From assembly GCA_958296385.1 (NCBI GenBank), contig OY282494.1, positions 2,083,537 through 2,147,536 on the forward strand: a stretch of 64,000 bases of DNA, written 5' to 3'. This stretch comes from an uncultured Dehalococcoidia bacterium. Lineage in GTDB: Bacteria > Chloroflexota > Dehalococcoidia > Lucifugimonadales > UBA3495. The notes below the pieces were generated by a model. It was not told where the DNA came from. It ran no database searches and was given only the letters and a program-made list of their open reading frames with translations. This document shows positions 8,594 through 16,323 of this stretch, piece by piece. The translations under genes and the position numbers were made by a program. The first letter of the stretch is position 1. Each line of letters starts with the position of its first letter.

Positions 8594-9595
8594 ATGCCTG
8601 ATAATCCCCCCCGCATCCTAATCACCGATTTTGTCTGGCCGTCCACGGCGCCGGAGCGGGCGGTTTTGGCTGCGGTTGGCGCGGAGGTGGTGGAGGCGCC
8701 GGATGGGTCGGAGACTACGCTGGCGGCGCTGGCGGCTGATTGCGATGGCATTATGACCTGTTTTGCTCAGGTTACGCCGGCGGTGGTGCGGGCGGCGGAG
8801 CGGTGCCGGGTGATTAGCCGCTACGGGGTGGGCGTGGATAACATCGCCGTTGACGTGGCAACCGAGCTGGGGATTCCGGTTACTTACGTGCCGGATTATT
8901 GCGTGGATGAGGTGAGCGACCACGTGCTGGCGCTGCTGCTGGCGTGGAACCGGCAGGTTGGCTTTTACGACGGCATCGCCAAAGCGGGCCGCTGGGAGGG
9001 CGTGCCGTCGCCGCATCCGCTGACCCGGCTGCGGGGCCAAACCCTGGGCATCCTGGGGTTCGGCAGAATCGGGCGCGCCGTGGCCCAAAAGGCACGGGCT
9101 TTCGGCTTGGCCATCCTAATCCACGACCCCTACCGGCCCGCCGCCGCAGCGCTGCCCGACGAGGTAGCCGCCGCCGGTTTGGACGACCTGCTGGCCGCAG
9201 CCGACTACGTAACGGTGCACACGCCGCTGGACGATGTAACCCGGGGGCTGGTGGGCGAGTCGGCGTTCCGGCTGATGAAACCGTCGGCCTATCTAATCAA
9301 CTGCGCCCGCGGCCCCATCGTGGACGAAACCGCTCTGTACGCCGCACTGCGGGATGGCCAAATCGCCGGCGCCGGCCTCGACGTAATGGAGTCGGGGGCG
9401 CCGCCGGCCAGCCACCCGCTGTTTGCCCTGGACAACGTAATCATCACGCCCCACGTCGCGTTCCTGTCCCAACAATCGGTGCTGGAACTGCAAGAGCGCA
9501 CCGCCCGCGCCACCGTGGACGTGCTGCAAGGGCGGCTGCCGGAGTTCCTCGTCAACCCGGCGGTACTGCCCCACTCCCGCGTGGCGCTCAGTTAG
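8594..9595 (+). CDS. D-isomer-specific 2-hydroxyacid dehydrogenase
   Basis: The 333-residue enzyme has the family's Rossmann motif LGILGFGRIGRA (residues 151-162) with an acidic residue after the next strand (HDPYRP), and the catalytic triad Arg239 (NCARGP), Glu266 (DVMESG) and His287 (ITPHVAF). It should oxidise or reduce a D-2-hydroxyacid with NAD(H); it resembles the phosphoglycerate dehydrogenase group but lacks the C-terminal ACT domain, so it is not a standard SerA. The ATG at 8594 has a CGGAGG site; the longer open frame upstream is rejected. Cytoplasmic; substrate unknown. Confidence 0.9.
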   Translation: MPDNPPRILITDFVWPSTAPERAVLAAVGAEVVEAPDGSETTLAALAADCDGIMTCFAQVTPAVVRAAERCRVISRYGVGVDNIAVDVATELGIPVTYVPDYCVDEVSDHVLALLLAWNRQVGFYDGIAKAGRWEGVPSPHPLTRLRGQTLGILGFGRIGRAVAQKARAFGLAILIHDPYRPAAAALPDEVAAAGLDDLLAAADYVTVHTPLDDVTRGLVGESAFRLMKPSAYLINCARGPIVDETALYAALRDGQIAGAGLDVMESGAPPASHPLFALDNVIITPHVAFLSQQSVLELQERTARATVDVLQGRLPEFLVNPAVLPHSRVALS

Positions 9596-9654
9596 AATGA
9601 TGGCCCAGCAATCATCACGATGCCAGCGATAATCACGATGCCGGAGGCGTAACT

Positions 9655-10494
9655 TTGACCGAATCAGGTTTTACCATCAGTTATCTTGGCACCGGCTCCG
9701 GCGGGAGCACCCTGCGGAATCACACCGCAATGGTCGTGGAGTGTCCCGACGGCACGCGCATCCTGCTGGACGCCGCCTCCGGCAACACCGTGCTGCGCCA
9801 CGCCGAGCTGCTGGATATGTCCCCCGTTGACTTTGACCATTGCCTGCTGAGCCACAGCCACCCCGACCACTGCGAGGGGCTGCCCCACATTGAGATGCAG
9901 CGCAGCAGCCGCAATCCGGCCGAGCAGCCGATGCGGATTTACGGTTCCGGGGAGGCGATGCTGGACATGGCAACGCTGCTGTCGTACCCGCGCCGGGGCT
10001 TGACCGTTGACCAGGACGGCGTCCGCCGCCGGGATGACCGCCGGGTATTCACGTTCCATCCGACACTGCCCGGCGAGTGGGCGCAGCTGACGCCAACCAT
10101 CCGGGCCAAGTGCGCCCCGGTGGAGCACATCGGCGGCGCCGTAGCGTGGCGGCTGGAAACCGGCGGGACATCACTTGAAACCGGCGGGGCGTCAATCGTG
10201 TTCTCCGGCGACACCCGGTGGTGTCCGTCGCTGGCGGAGCTGGCCGACGGAGCGACGCTGCTCATCCACGAGGCCATCTGCACCGAGGACAACCGCCGCC
10301 GGGCCGACGAAACGGCCCACTCCACCGCCGCCGAGGCCGGCCGGATTGCACAGCTGGCCGGCGTCCGGCAGCTCACCCTAACGCACATTGACGACGCATT
10401 CCACCACGACAGCGAACCGCTGGCCGCCGAAGCGCGCACCGTGTACGACGGCCCGGTATCCGTAGCCCACGACCTGTGGCAGCAACGCATCTAA
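9655..10494 (+). CDS. MBL-fold metallo-hydrolase (RNase Z-like)
   Basis: This 279-residue protein has the binuclear zinc motif HSHPDHCEG (His67, His69, Asp71, His72), a later FSGDTRWCPS motif with the bridging Asp, and a final TLTHID motif. That arrangement matches the RNase Z/ElaC and phosphodiesterase-like branch of the metallo-beta-lactamase fold, but the sequence does not fix the substrate. The start is a TTG at 9655 with GGAGG 8 bases before it; no ATG in frame gives a complete first strand. It follows the dehydrogenase by 60 bases and may be co-transcribed. Confidence 0.85.
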   Translation: MTESGFTISYLGTGSGGSTLRNHTAMVVECPDGTRILLDAASGNTVLRHAELLDMSPVDFDHCLLSHSHPDHCEGLPHIEMQRSSRNPAEQPMRIYGSGEAMLDMATLLSYPRRGLTVDQDGVRRRDDRRVFTFHPTLPGEWAQLTPTIRAKCAPVEHIGGAVAWRLETGGTSLETGGASIVFSGDTRWCPSLAELADGATLLIHEAICTEDNRRRADETAHSTAAEAGRIAQLAGVRQLTLTHIDDAFHHDSEPLAAEARTVYDGPVSVAHDLWQQRI

Positions 10495-10523
10495 CCCGCT
10501 CCCCCCACCAATCCTTCTCCTCT

Positions 10524-10629
10524 AATGTCATTCTGAGCGCAGCGAAGAATCTCGATGACGTAGGGTACACTTTGGGGGCAACGCCGTTGCTACGCTTTCG
10601 AGATTCTTCGCTACGCTCAGAATGACATT
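10524..10629. repeat. 106-bp palindromic intergenic repeat, copy 2
   Basis: This is the most complete copy: AATGTCATTCTGAGC at the left and AATGACATT at the right, with inner arms matching over about 32 bases and a centre containing a G-run and GCTACG. It lies between the metallo-hydrolase and nhaA, both on the plus strand, and could separate their transcripts. Confidence 0.88.
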
Positions 10630-10716
10630 GGGGGAGAATGGCAGATGGGGCAACGGTTTTTAGTGTAAAATCTCTGACGACAATCGCCGCTCAACTCAAC
10701 ACGCCAAGCCATCATT

Positions 10717-12060
10717 ATGCACGCTGAAACTACGCAACACGTTCACCCGCTGGTGCGCACCACCAACCTGCTTCAGGAATTCTCGATCCCGCTCATGCTG
10801 GGCGTCGTCATGGGGCTGGTGGCCGCCAACGTCAACTACCACTGGTATGAAACGGTGGTGGAGTTCAACCCGTTCGGCAATCACGCGTCCGTTCTGGGCC
10901 ACGAACTGACCGTCCATTTCATGATCAACGGTATGTTCATGTGCCTGTTCTTTGGGATTGCGGCCAAAGAGATTACCGAATCCACACTGCCCGGCGGGGT
11001 GCTGAACCCGCTGCGCCGGGCCATCAACCCCCTGGTGGGCACGATGGGCGGGATATTCGGGCCGGTGGGGCTTTACTTTCTGCTGGCGTGGCTGCTCTAC
11101 GGCGGCACGTCGGACTTTGGCGCCGTCGCCAACGGCTGGGCAATCCCGACGGCCACCGACATCGCTTTGGCCTGGCTGGTGGCGCGGCTGATTTTCGGGC
11201 CGCTGCATCCGGCGGTCAACTTCCTGCTGCTGCTGGCCGTAGCCGACGACGCCATCGGCCTGGGCATCATCGCCATATTCTACCCCGACCCGCAGCACCC
11301 GGTGGAACCCATCTGGCTGCTGCTGGTGGTTGGCGGCATGGCGGCGGCCTACGTGATACGGCGATTCCGGGTGCGAATGTGGCCGGTCTATATCCTCGTC
11401 GGGGGCGCGCTGTCGTGGGTGGGACTGGCCAAAGCCGGCGTTGAACCGGCGCTGGCGCTGGTGCCGATAGTGCCGTTCCTGCCCCACTCCGATTTGCGCG
11501 GCGGATTGTTCGATGAAAAGGCGCTGGTGCTGCACGACCCCGCTCAGAACGGGCCGGACGGCGAACACGCCCACGTCAAGGTTCACGCGTTGAGCGTGCT
11601 GGACCAGTTCGAGCACCAGCTCAAGCTTTTCGTGGACGTCGGGCTGTTCTTTTTCGCCTTCGCCAACGCCGGAGTCGCCGTATCCAGCATCGGCGCCGTT
11701 ACGCTGATGGTGCTGGCTGCGCTGATTATCGGCAAAGGCATCGGCGTAACGCTGTTCTCGTGGGTGGCATCGCTGCTGGGCTTCCCCCTGCCGGAGGGCA
11801 TGGGCGTGCGGCATCTGCTGGTAACCGGCGTCATCGCCGGGCTGGGCCTCACCGTCGCCCTGTTCGTAGCCGGCAAAGCCTTCCCCGGCGATTCACCCTT
11901 CCAGGAACCGGCCAAGATGGGAGCGGTGCTCAGCATCTGCTCGGCGCTGGTTGCCGGCATCATCGGCCGGCTGCTGCGGGTGAAAGGCAGTGCGGGAACG
12001 ACGCCGGACAGCGCCGCAATCAGCGATTCTACCGGACAAAATTCGCCCGCAGACAACTAG
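10717..12060 (+). CDS. nhaA: Na+/H+ antiporter NhaA
   Basis: The 447-residue membrane protein matches NhaA along its length. It has the conserved unwound helix IV region PTATDIALAW and the paired aspartates of helix V in VADDAIGLGIIAIFY, which bind Na+/Li+ and protons. NhaA exports sodium in exchange for protons at alkaline pH and supports life in saline habitats. A His-rich cytoplasmic loop (DGEHAHVKVHALS) occurs before the second half. The C-terminal tail after RLLRVKG is low-complexity. Start ATG at 10717. The small gene 50 bases downstream may be in the same transcript. Confidence 0.93.
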   Translation: MHAETTQHVHPLVRTTNLLQEFSIPLMLGVVMGLVAANVNYHWYETVVEFNPFGNHASVLGHELTVHFMINGMFMCLFFGIAAKEITESTLPGGVLNPLRRAINPLVGTMGGIFGPVGLYFLLAWLLYGGTSDFGAVANGWAIPTATDIALAWLVARLIFGPLHPAVNFLLLLAVADDAIGLGIIAIFYPDPQHPVEPIWLLLVVGGMAAAYVIRRFRVRMWPVYILVGGALSWVGLAKAGVEPALALVPIVPFLPHSDLRGGLFDEKALVLHDPAQNGPDGEHAHVKVHALSVLDQFEHQLKLFVDVGLFFFAFANAGVAVSSIGAVTLMVLAALIIGKGIGVTLFSWVASLLGFPLPEGMGVRHLLVTGVIAGLGLTVALFVAGKAFPGDSPFQEPAKMGAVLSICSALVAGIIGRLLRVKGSAGTTPDSAAISDSTGQNSPADN

Positions 12061-12110
12061 TTTCCGACCTGATACCAGCCGCCCCGACAGTTGCAAGGAG
12101 GTAACCGGAG

Positions 12111-12404
12111 ATGGCGATGATTGGCGTGCTGACGCATCATTGGGCAAAAGCGGACAAGGTGGACGAGGCCAAAGCCCTGCTGGCCCGCAACGGCCAGGCG
12201 CAAAGTCGCGCTCCGGGATACGGCGCGCGGCAGACCTTCGTATCGCTGGCCGACCCGACCAAGATTTCAACCCTGGTTACCTGGGACAGCAACGACATTT
12301 ACGACGCCTGGCGGGCCAGCCCGGAACGAGCGGCGGCAATGGCCGGCGCTGCGGAATTGTGGGCACAATCGCCCGAATCGGAGCGATTCGAGATGCAGGA
12401 CTGA
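12111..12404 (+). CDS. Antibiotic-biosynthesis-monooxygenase-like small protein
   Basis: The 97-residue protein begins MAMIGVLTHHWAKADKVDEA and has TLVTWDSNDIYDAWRASPE in its second half. This is the pattern of dimeric alpha/beta-barrel (ABM/YgiN-like) proteins, some of which are quinol monooxygenases or haem-degrading enzymes. An excellent AAGGAGG lies 9 bases before the ATG at 12111. No catalytic residues can be named. It follows nhaA and is convergent with the ATPase gene at 12410. Confidence 0.7.
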   Translation: MAMIGVLTHHWAKADKVDEAKALLARNGQAQSRAPGYGARQTFVSLADPTKISTLVTWDSNDIYDAWRASPERAAAMAGAAELWAQSPESERFEMQD

Positions 12405-12409
12405 ACGGG

Positions 12410-13390
12410 CTAACTGAGCAGGGCTGAAACGTCCATCCGCTCCGCAAGCAGCCCGGCCATCAGCTCGGCCTTGTGGGGACTGTGGGACACCACGGCCCCC
12501 ATCATATCGCCGACGGCATCGGCGGTGGCCACGGTGTTCCCGTCCACCAGCAGCACGGGGACGCTGCGCTTGGCCGCCTCCACGCGGATGTACTCGGTGG
12601 GACGCGCGCCGCCGGTAAGCACCAGGCAGCGGGTATCCTGCATCAGGCAGGCCAGCTGGATGTCGGGGCGTTCCGCACGGGTGATGACGGCCTGATGCGC
12701 GAATCGTCCAAAGTAGCCCTGGCCCGAATCCATAATGTTACCGCCAATCAGAAAGCGGCCCACCCACTCGTCCCCGTCGTCCGGCGCCAGTTCCCAGCGG
12801 CCGTTCAGATGATGGGCCAGCTGTTCCATCGTAACCGACAGCATATCCCGATTCTCCGGCAGATAGGCCAACGCCGGGATGCCGGCGGCGTTCACCTCGG
12901 CCAGCAGCGCCTCCGCATGGCTGCTGCGATAACGGGGCGTCCGGTTGATAATGATGCCGGCCAGCGCATCGCCCAGCGGAGCCACGCCGCCGGTGATTGC
13001 CGCCGCCGACAAGTCGGATTGATAGTCAAAAATTGCCAGGACCCGCGCCGGCAGCCGCGCCGCCAGCCCGGTAGTAAGCGCCGAGGTCAACCCGGAACCC
13101 GCCACCGGATTGGCAACTTCCACCAGCACATGGTCGTTAACGCCCAGCAGCGATGACACGGCATTAGCAGCGGCGTCAAGCCCGGCGGCATCATCGGTTG
13201 AAGTTACCGCCACGCCGCCGCGGAAACGGCCGGCGAAATAAACGGCATCCGGGTCAGTGCGCCCCGCGGACGACAGCGGCTTGCAGGCCGCAACGCGGGC
13301 GCCAGTCCGGGCCAAAGCGGCCGCAACGCCGGCGGCGATAGCAGTCTTGCCGGCGCCGGGTTGGTGGGATGCTGCCAGTAAAATCGTCAT
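12410..13390 (-). CDS. BioD-like P-loop ATPase with DRTGG domain
   Basis: The 326-residue protein has an N-terminal dethiobiotin-synthetase-like P-loop (HQPGAGKTAIA, Gly12-Thr16) and a CKPL motif. Its C-terminal third (ITRAERPDIQLACL, LVLTGGARPTEYI) matches the DRTGG domain that occurs next to the P-loop domain in some phosphotransacetylases and in stand-alone proteins. It lacks the phosphotransacetylase catalytic domain. DRTGG proteins are thought to be sensors or regulators; function here is open. It is followed upstream on the same strand by the two coiled-coil genes. Confidence 0.8.
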   Translation of the reverse strand: MTILLAASHQPGAGKTAIAAGVAAALARTGARVAACKPLSSAGRTDPDAVYFAGRFRGGVAVTSTDDAAGLDAAANAVSSLLGVNDHVLVEVANPVAGSGLTSALTTGLAARLPARVLAIFDYQSDLSAAAITGGVAPLGDALAGIIINRTPRYRSSHAEALLAEVNAAGIPALAYLPENRDMLSVTMEQLAHHLNGRWELAPDDGDEWVGRFLIGGNIMDSGQGYFGRFAHQAVITRAERPDIQLACLMQDTRCLVLTGGARPTEYIRVEAAKRSVPVLLVDGNTVATADAVGDMMGAVVSHSPHKAELMAGLLAERMDVSALLS

Positions 13391-13399
13391 AAGCCAGTA

Positions 13400-13801
13400 C
13401 TATTCCGAACCAACCGGCACGCGGAACGTCGGTTGGCCTTCCGCATCGTGAGTGTGGCTCGCCAACGCCTGCAACAGCTGCTGGTTGCCGCGCCGAATCT
13501 CCTCATGCAGCCCGCGAAAGCCCTCCCGCATATCGTGGTTCAGTTGGTCAACCCGGTTACTGAGTTGATCAACCCGACTGTCGAGTTGATCCACCCGGTT
13601 GTTCAGCTGGCCAACCTGACCGACGAGCTGGTCAACCCGGTTATCGAGCTGGTCAAACCGATTGCTGAGTTGGCCCGTTTCCTTGCCCAGGTGGTCAACC
13701 TGGTTGCGCAATCGGCCCAGCCAGTATGTACCGCCGGCGCCCAGTATGAACAGGCTAAGTATGCTGACTATCGCCGTGATGACGGCGGGGTCGCTAATCA
13801 T
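13400..13801 (-). CDS. Membrane-anchored coiled-coil protein, long paralogue
   Basis: The 133-residue protein starts at MISDPAVITA with one transmembrane helix (about residues 5-28), then a long coiled coil made of near-perfect heptads (QLxNRVDQL, five or so), ending EIRRGNQQLLQALASHTHD. The heptads are also repeated at DNA level as about 21-bp units. It is a tandem paralogue of the gene at 13885 with the same helix, tail and promoter. Such proteins can be oligomerising membrane scaffolds; no enzyme motif exists. Start at 13801 follows GGAGA; a longer frame is possible but only adds repeat-derived residues. Confidence 0.75.
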   Translation of the reverse strand: MISDPAVITAIVSILSLFILGAGGTYWLGRLRNQVDHLGKETGQLSNRFDQLDNRVDQLVGQVGQLNNRVDQLDSRVDQLSNRVDQLNHDMREGFRGLHEEIRRGNQQLLQALASHTHDAEGQPTFRVPVGSE

Positions 13802-13854
13802 TGCCGGCGTCTCCGAAAGGAATAGCAAAGGTTGCGCGGCGTGGCCGCTATTAC

Positions 13855-13860
13855 ATTATA
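13855..13860 (-). promoter_or_regulatory. -10 box TATAAT for the long coiled-coil gene
   Basis: On the minus strand a perfect TATAAT lies about 53 bases upstream of the start codon. The stretch from the coding start to just past this box is duplicated without change ahead of the paralogue at 14193, so promoter and leader were copied together. No clear -35 box is seen. Confidence 0.6.
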
Positions 13861-13884
13861 CCGGAGGGGCGCTTTCATCGGGGA

Positions 13885-14193
13885 TTACTCCGCACTAACC
13901 GGCATACGGAACGTCGGCTGGCCCGCCTCATCGTGCGTGTGGCTCGCCAACGCCAGCAACAGCTGCTGGTTGCCGCGCCGAATGTCCTCACGCAGTTCTT
14001 CGCGGAGCGTGCGAAATCCCTCCTGCATATCGTGGTCCAGCCGGTCAACCCGGCTGTTCAGTTGGCCCATTTCCTTGCCCGAGTGGTCAACCGGATTGCT
14101 CAGCCGGCCCAGCCAGTAGGCACCGCTACTGACGACTATGAGCCAGACGGGTATGCTGAGTATCGCCGTGATGACGGCGAGGTCGCTAATCAT
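13885..14193 (-). CDS. Membrane-anchored coiled-coil protein, short paralogue
   Basis: The 102-residue protein starts at MISDLAVITA with one transmembrane helix and then a shorter coiled coil (QLNSRVDRLDHDM, GFRTLREELREDIRRGN) and the shared tail SHTHDEAGQPTFRMPV. It differs from the neighbouring paralogue mainly by lacking about four heptads, as expected from repeat contraction or expansion. The two genes share promoter and leader sequence but are separate transcription units. Function unknown. Confidence 0.75.
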   Translation of the reverse strand: MISDLAVITAILSIPVWLIVVSSGAYWLGRLSNPVDHSGKEMGQLNSRVDRLDHDMQEGFRTLREELREDIRRGNQQLLLALASHTHDEAGQPTFRMPVSAE

Positions 14194-14246
14194 TGCCGGC
14201 GTCTCCGAAAGGAATAGCAAAGGTTGCGCGGCGTGGCCGCTATTAC

Positions 14247-14252
14247 ATTATA
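14247..14252 (-). promoter_or_regulatory. -10 box TATAAT for the short coiled-coil gene
   Basis: This is the second copy of the duplicated TATAAT, 392 bases from the first and with an identical leader down to the start codon. Upstream of the box the two copies diverge, so any -35 element or operator differs between the paralogues. Confidence 0.6.
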
Positions 14253-14294
14253 CCGGCATACCGGCGGCGGTCGCTGGCCGGGCAAGGCTGGCGG

Positions 14295-14996
14295 TTAGTA
14301 GTCGTCCACGCGGTTTTCGATGTGCATTGGGTCGAAGCCGGGGGGGAAGTTTGTTGTGTTGTCCCACTTGCCCATGGTCATATCGCAGCGGTGGAGGCTG
14401 GCCTGGTTGAAGTTTGCGCCGCGCAGGTCGGTCATAATCCACATGGAATCGCGGATTTTGGCGGCGGTGAAGTCGGCGCCCTGCATTACGGCCCGGCTAA
14501 CGTCGGCGCCGTTCAGGTTGGCGCCTTGCCAGTTGGAATCGGTCAGATTGGCGGAGCGCAGGTCAACCTCGATGGCGGTGGTTTGGCTGCAATCGGCTCC
14601 GGTTAGGTTGGCGCTGAGGAACGACGCCCGGTTGAGCCGGGACCAGCGCAGGGTGCTGCCGGTCAGGTCGGATTGCTTCAGGTCGGCCCAGAACAGGTTC
14701 ACGTTGCAGAGGGTGGTATTTGCCATGTTGGCGGCGGACAGGCTGGCCCCGCCCAGGTCGGCGCCGGTCAGGTCGGCGGCCCGCAGGTCGGTGCGGGCCA
14801 AGTTGGCTTTGGCCAGCCGGGCGTCGGTGAGGTTGGCCCCGCGCAGGTCGGCGCCGCGCAGGAACGCCTGGCCGAGGTCCAGGCCGCACAAGTCGGCGGC
14901 CCGCAAGTCCAGGGCAGTGTCCGGGTTGTCGTCGCGCCAGGCCCGCAGGGTGGCGGCGCCGGCGCGAACTATGTCCAGATGTTCGGGGTTAGCCAT
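14295..14996 (-). CDS. Pentapeptide-repeat protein
   Basis: The 233-residue protein consists, from about residue 25 on, of A(D/N)LxG pentapeptide units (LRAADLCGLDLGQAFL, GADLRGANLTDARL and so on), which fold into a right-handed square beta helix. No signal peptide or membrane segment is seen. Some pentapeptide proteins mimic DNA and protect gyrase, but most have no known role and nothing here favours gyrase protection. It lies 30 bases downstream of the selenoprotein gene on the same strand and could be the last gene of that transcript. Confidence 0.85.
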   Translation of the reverse strand: MANPEHLDIVRAGAATLRAWRDDNPDTALDLRAADLCGLDLGQAFLRGADLRGANLTDARLAKANLARTDLRAADLTGADLGGASLSAANMANTTLCNVNLFWADLKQSDLTGSTLRWSRLNRASFLSANLTGADCSQTTAIEVDLRSANLTDSNWQGANLNGADVSRAVMQGADFTAAKIRDSMWIMTDLRGANFNQASLHRCDMTMGKWDNTTNFPPGFDPMHIENRVDDY

Positions 14997-15025
14997 TGGG
15001 AACGCTGCTCAATTGGGGTTGATGC

Positions 15026-15367
15026 TCAGTTAGTCCCGATGGTCAACGGGGCCGACTGGCTGCCGGCGGCCATCATTTCGTCTTCGACGTCAAAGACGCG
15101 CTCGGCGATGGTCATTTTGAGCTCGTTGACTTTGTTGTAGCTGGGGTATTCGCCGTCCTCCTCGAAACGGTCAAAAATCTTTGCGCCGTCAAGGTAGATT
15201 TCCAGGCGGCCCCGGTCGGCCGGGGTCAGTTTGACTGCGATGTCGCCCGCGTTTTGCGAGCGCCAGAACTCGATCGCCAGCCACGTGGCGAGGCCGTGGT
15301 AGCCTCAAGGCACGCAGTACACGATGTCCACTTCAACTTTGCCAAACTCTGATCTTGTCATCGTCAT
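15026..15367 (-). CDS. SelW-like Rdx-family selenoprotein with in-frame UGA (Sec21)
   Basis: Reading from the ATG at 15367 and decoding TGA at 15305-15307 as selenocysteine gives 113 residues to a second TGA at 15026. The N-terminus is EVDIVYC-VP-U-GYHG: the CxxU redox motif after a beta strand, followed by Gly-Tyr, as in SelW/SelT/SelH (Rdx) thioredoxin-fold proteins. The later part (LEIYLDGAKIFDRF, then a C-terminal helix) also fits the Rdx fold and length. GGAG lies 7 bases before the ATG, and the gene sits 14 bases after the hot-dog gene at 15382. The frame stays open and normally coded on both sides of the UGA. A hairpin suited to selenocysteine insertion follows, and selB is in this window. 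A one-base pseudogene is the main alternative. Confidence 0.88.
15274..15291 (-). promoter_or_regulatory. Candidate bacterial SECIS hairpin
   Basis: In the mRNA, UCGCCA and UGGCGA pair as a 6-bp stem around the loop CGUGGC. Counting the U of the UGA as 1, the stem covers 17-34 and the loop's G-U lies at 24-25. That is close to the position of the loop G-U recognised by SelB in the classic fdhF element. The pairing was found by hand; no folding energy was calculated. Confidence 0.6.
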
Positions 15368-15381
15368 GCTGTAGCTCCGAT

Positions 15382-15807
15382 TTACGCGCCGATGCGGGCG
15401 GTGGCCTGTCCTACGGCGGTTTTGTCGCCGTTCTGGTTCTCGCAGTACACGTCAACGATTACCATAGTTGAGCCGTCATCCTGCGGCTCCCGGCTGTTGA
15501 GCTGGCCGTGCACCGATACGGTATCGCCGTCTTTCACCGGACGCAGAAACTTGAGGTTGACGTTGCCGCTGCGGTGAAAGTCCTCGGCGCCGACGAACTT
15601 GCGCATTGCCTCGGTGCAGAAAGCGATGCTCATGCGGCCGGAGGCGATGGCGTAGGTGGTGCCGAGGCGCCGGGACGCCAGCTCCGGGTCGTTGTGGATG
15701 TTGGAGCGGTTCAGGATGCCGCACGCCTCAAACTGGTTGATAACGTCCTGCGTGATGTGCTTGGTGATGACGGGCAGCGTGGCGCCGTCTAGCCTTGCGG
15801 ATGCCAT
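15382..15807 (-). CDS. MaoC-like hot-dog dehydratase domain protein
   Basis: The 141-residue single-domain hot-dog protein has FHRSGNVNLKFLRPVKDGDTVSV and TMVIVDVYCENQNGDKTAVGQATARI, the strand pattern of MaoC/R-specific enoyl-CoA hydratase domains. These hydrate or dehydrate acyl-CoA or acyl-ACP in the cytoplasm. The stop codon of the 15789 gene overlaps its start by 19 bases, indicating coupled translation, and the two probably make a two-subunit hydratase (FAS1-like plus MaoC). The selenoprotein gene follows in the same operon. Confidence 0.8.
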   Translation of the reverse strand: MASARLDGATLPVITKHITQDVINQFEACGILNRSNIHNDPELASRRLGTTYAIASGRMSIAFCTEAMRKFVGAEDFHRSGNVNLKFLRPVKDGDTVSVHGQLNSREPQDDGSTMVIVDVYCENQNGDKTAVGQATARIGA

Positions 15808-16214
15808 TTTTTACCCAACTCCTCCGGTTTTTTCAGCTGATAGGTACGCATTTTCTCGATGAGCCGCCCGTCCTCGTCGGTAGCGGTGGCCTCAATTACC
15901 AGGTAGGGCTTGTCGCGCCGGACGTATTTATCGTGGATGCGCCCGGTGACGAGGATTTTCTTGCCGGGAACCGGCGGGTTGTGCAGCTCAATCTCGTTGC
16001 CGGCGTTCACGCTGCCCGTCTGGTCATCGTAGGCCAGGGACAGGGACGTGGCATCGTGCTTGACGGCGATGGTGGGGAACACCGCATCGGGGTCATCTAC
16101 GGCCCGGCGGTACAAATCCACCATTTCCTGAGTAAGCACGTACTCGTAGGAACCGAGTTCCTCGCCAATTTCAACCTCGTTGTAATCAAAAAGAGGCAGC
16201 TCTTGTTCAGACAT
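15789..16214 (-). CDS. FAS1-like/MaoC N-terminal-type hydratase subunit
   Basis: The 141-residue protein starts at MSEQELPLFDYNEVEIGEEL; the ATG at 16214 follows GGAGGATT. Features such as EIGEELGSYEYVLTQEMVDLYRRAVDDPDAVFP and PGKKILVTGRIHDKYVRR (each spread along the chain) match the FAS1-like dehydratase domain that pairs with MaoC domains. It is the first gene of a minus-strand operon. The larger fused gene at 61221 is a possible single-chain counterpart. Substrate unknown. Confidence 0.78.
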   Translation of the reverse strand: MSEQELPLFDYNEVEIGEELGSYEYVLTQEMVDLYRRAVDDPDAVFPTIAVKHDATSLSLAYDDQTGSVNAGNEIELHNPPVPGKKILVTGRIHDKYVRRDKPYLVIEATATDEDGRLIEKMRTYQLKKPEELGKKWHPQG

Positions 16215-16323
16215 AGGGGAATCCTCCCGCTTACTTATTGCAGCGCTGGCCGGCAGCACGAAAGCCGCCAACACCATACCGCAGGGCAGGCCGGCAGTCA
16301 ATGGACGGCTGACGCCGGGCGGC

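Noticed and set aside
13520-13680. Regularly spaced short repeats that look like a CRISPR array
   Set aside because: They are about 21-bp units with no unique spacers and encode the heptads of the coiled-coil protein.
15302-15310. The UGA in the Rdx gene as a simple nonsense mutation
   Set aside because: It cannot be fully excluded, but the exact Sec position, the downstream hairpin, the otherwise clean frame and the presence of selB make it the weaker explanation.
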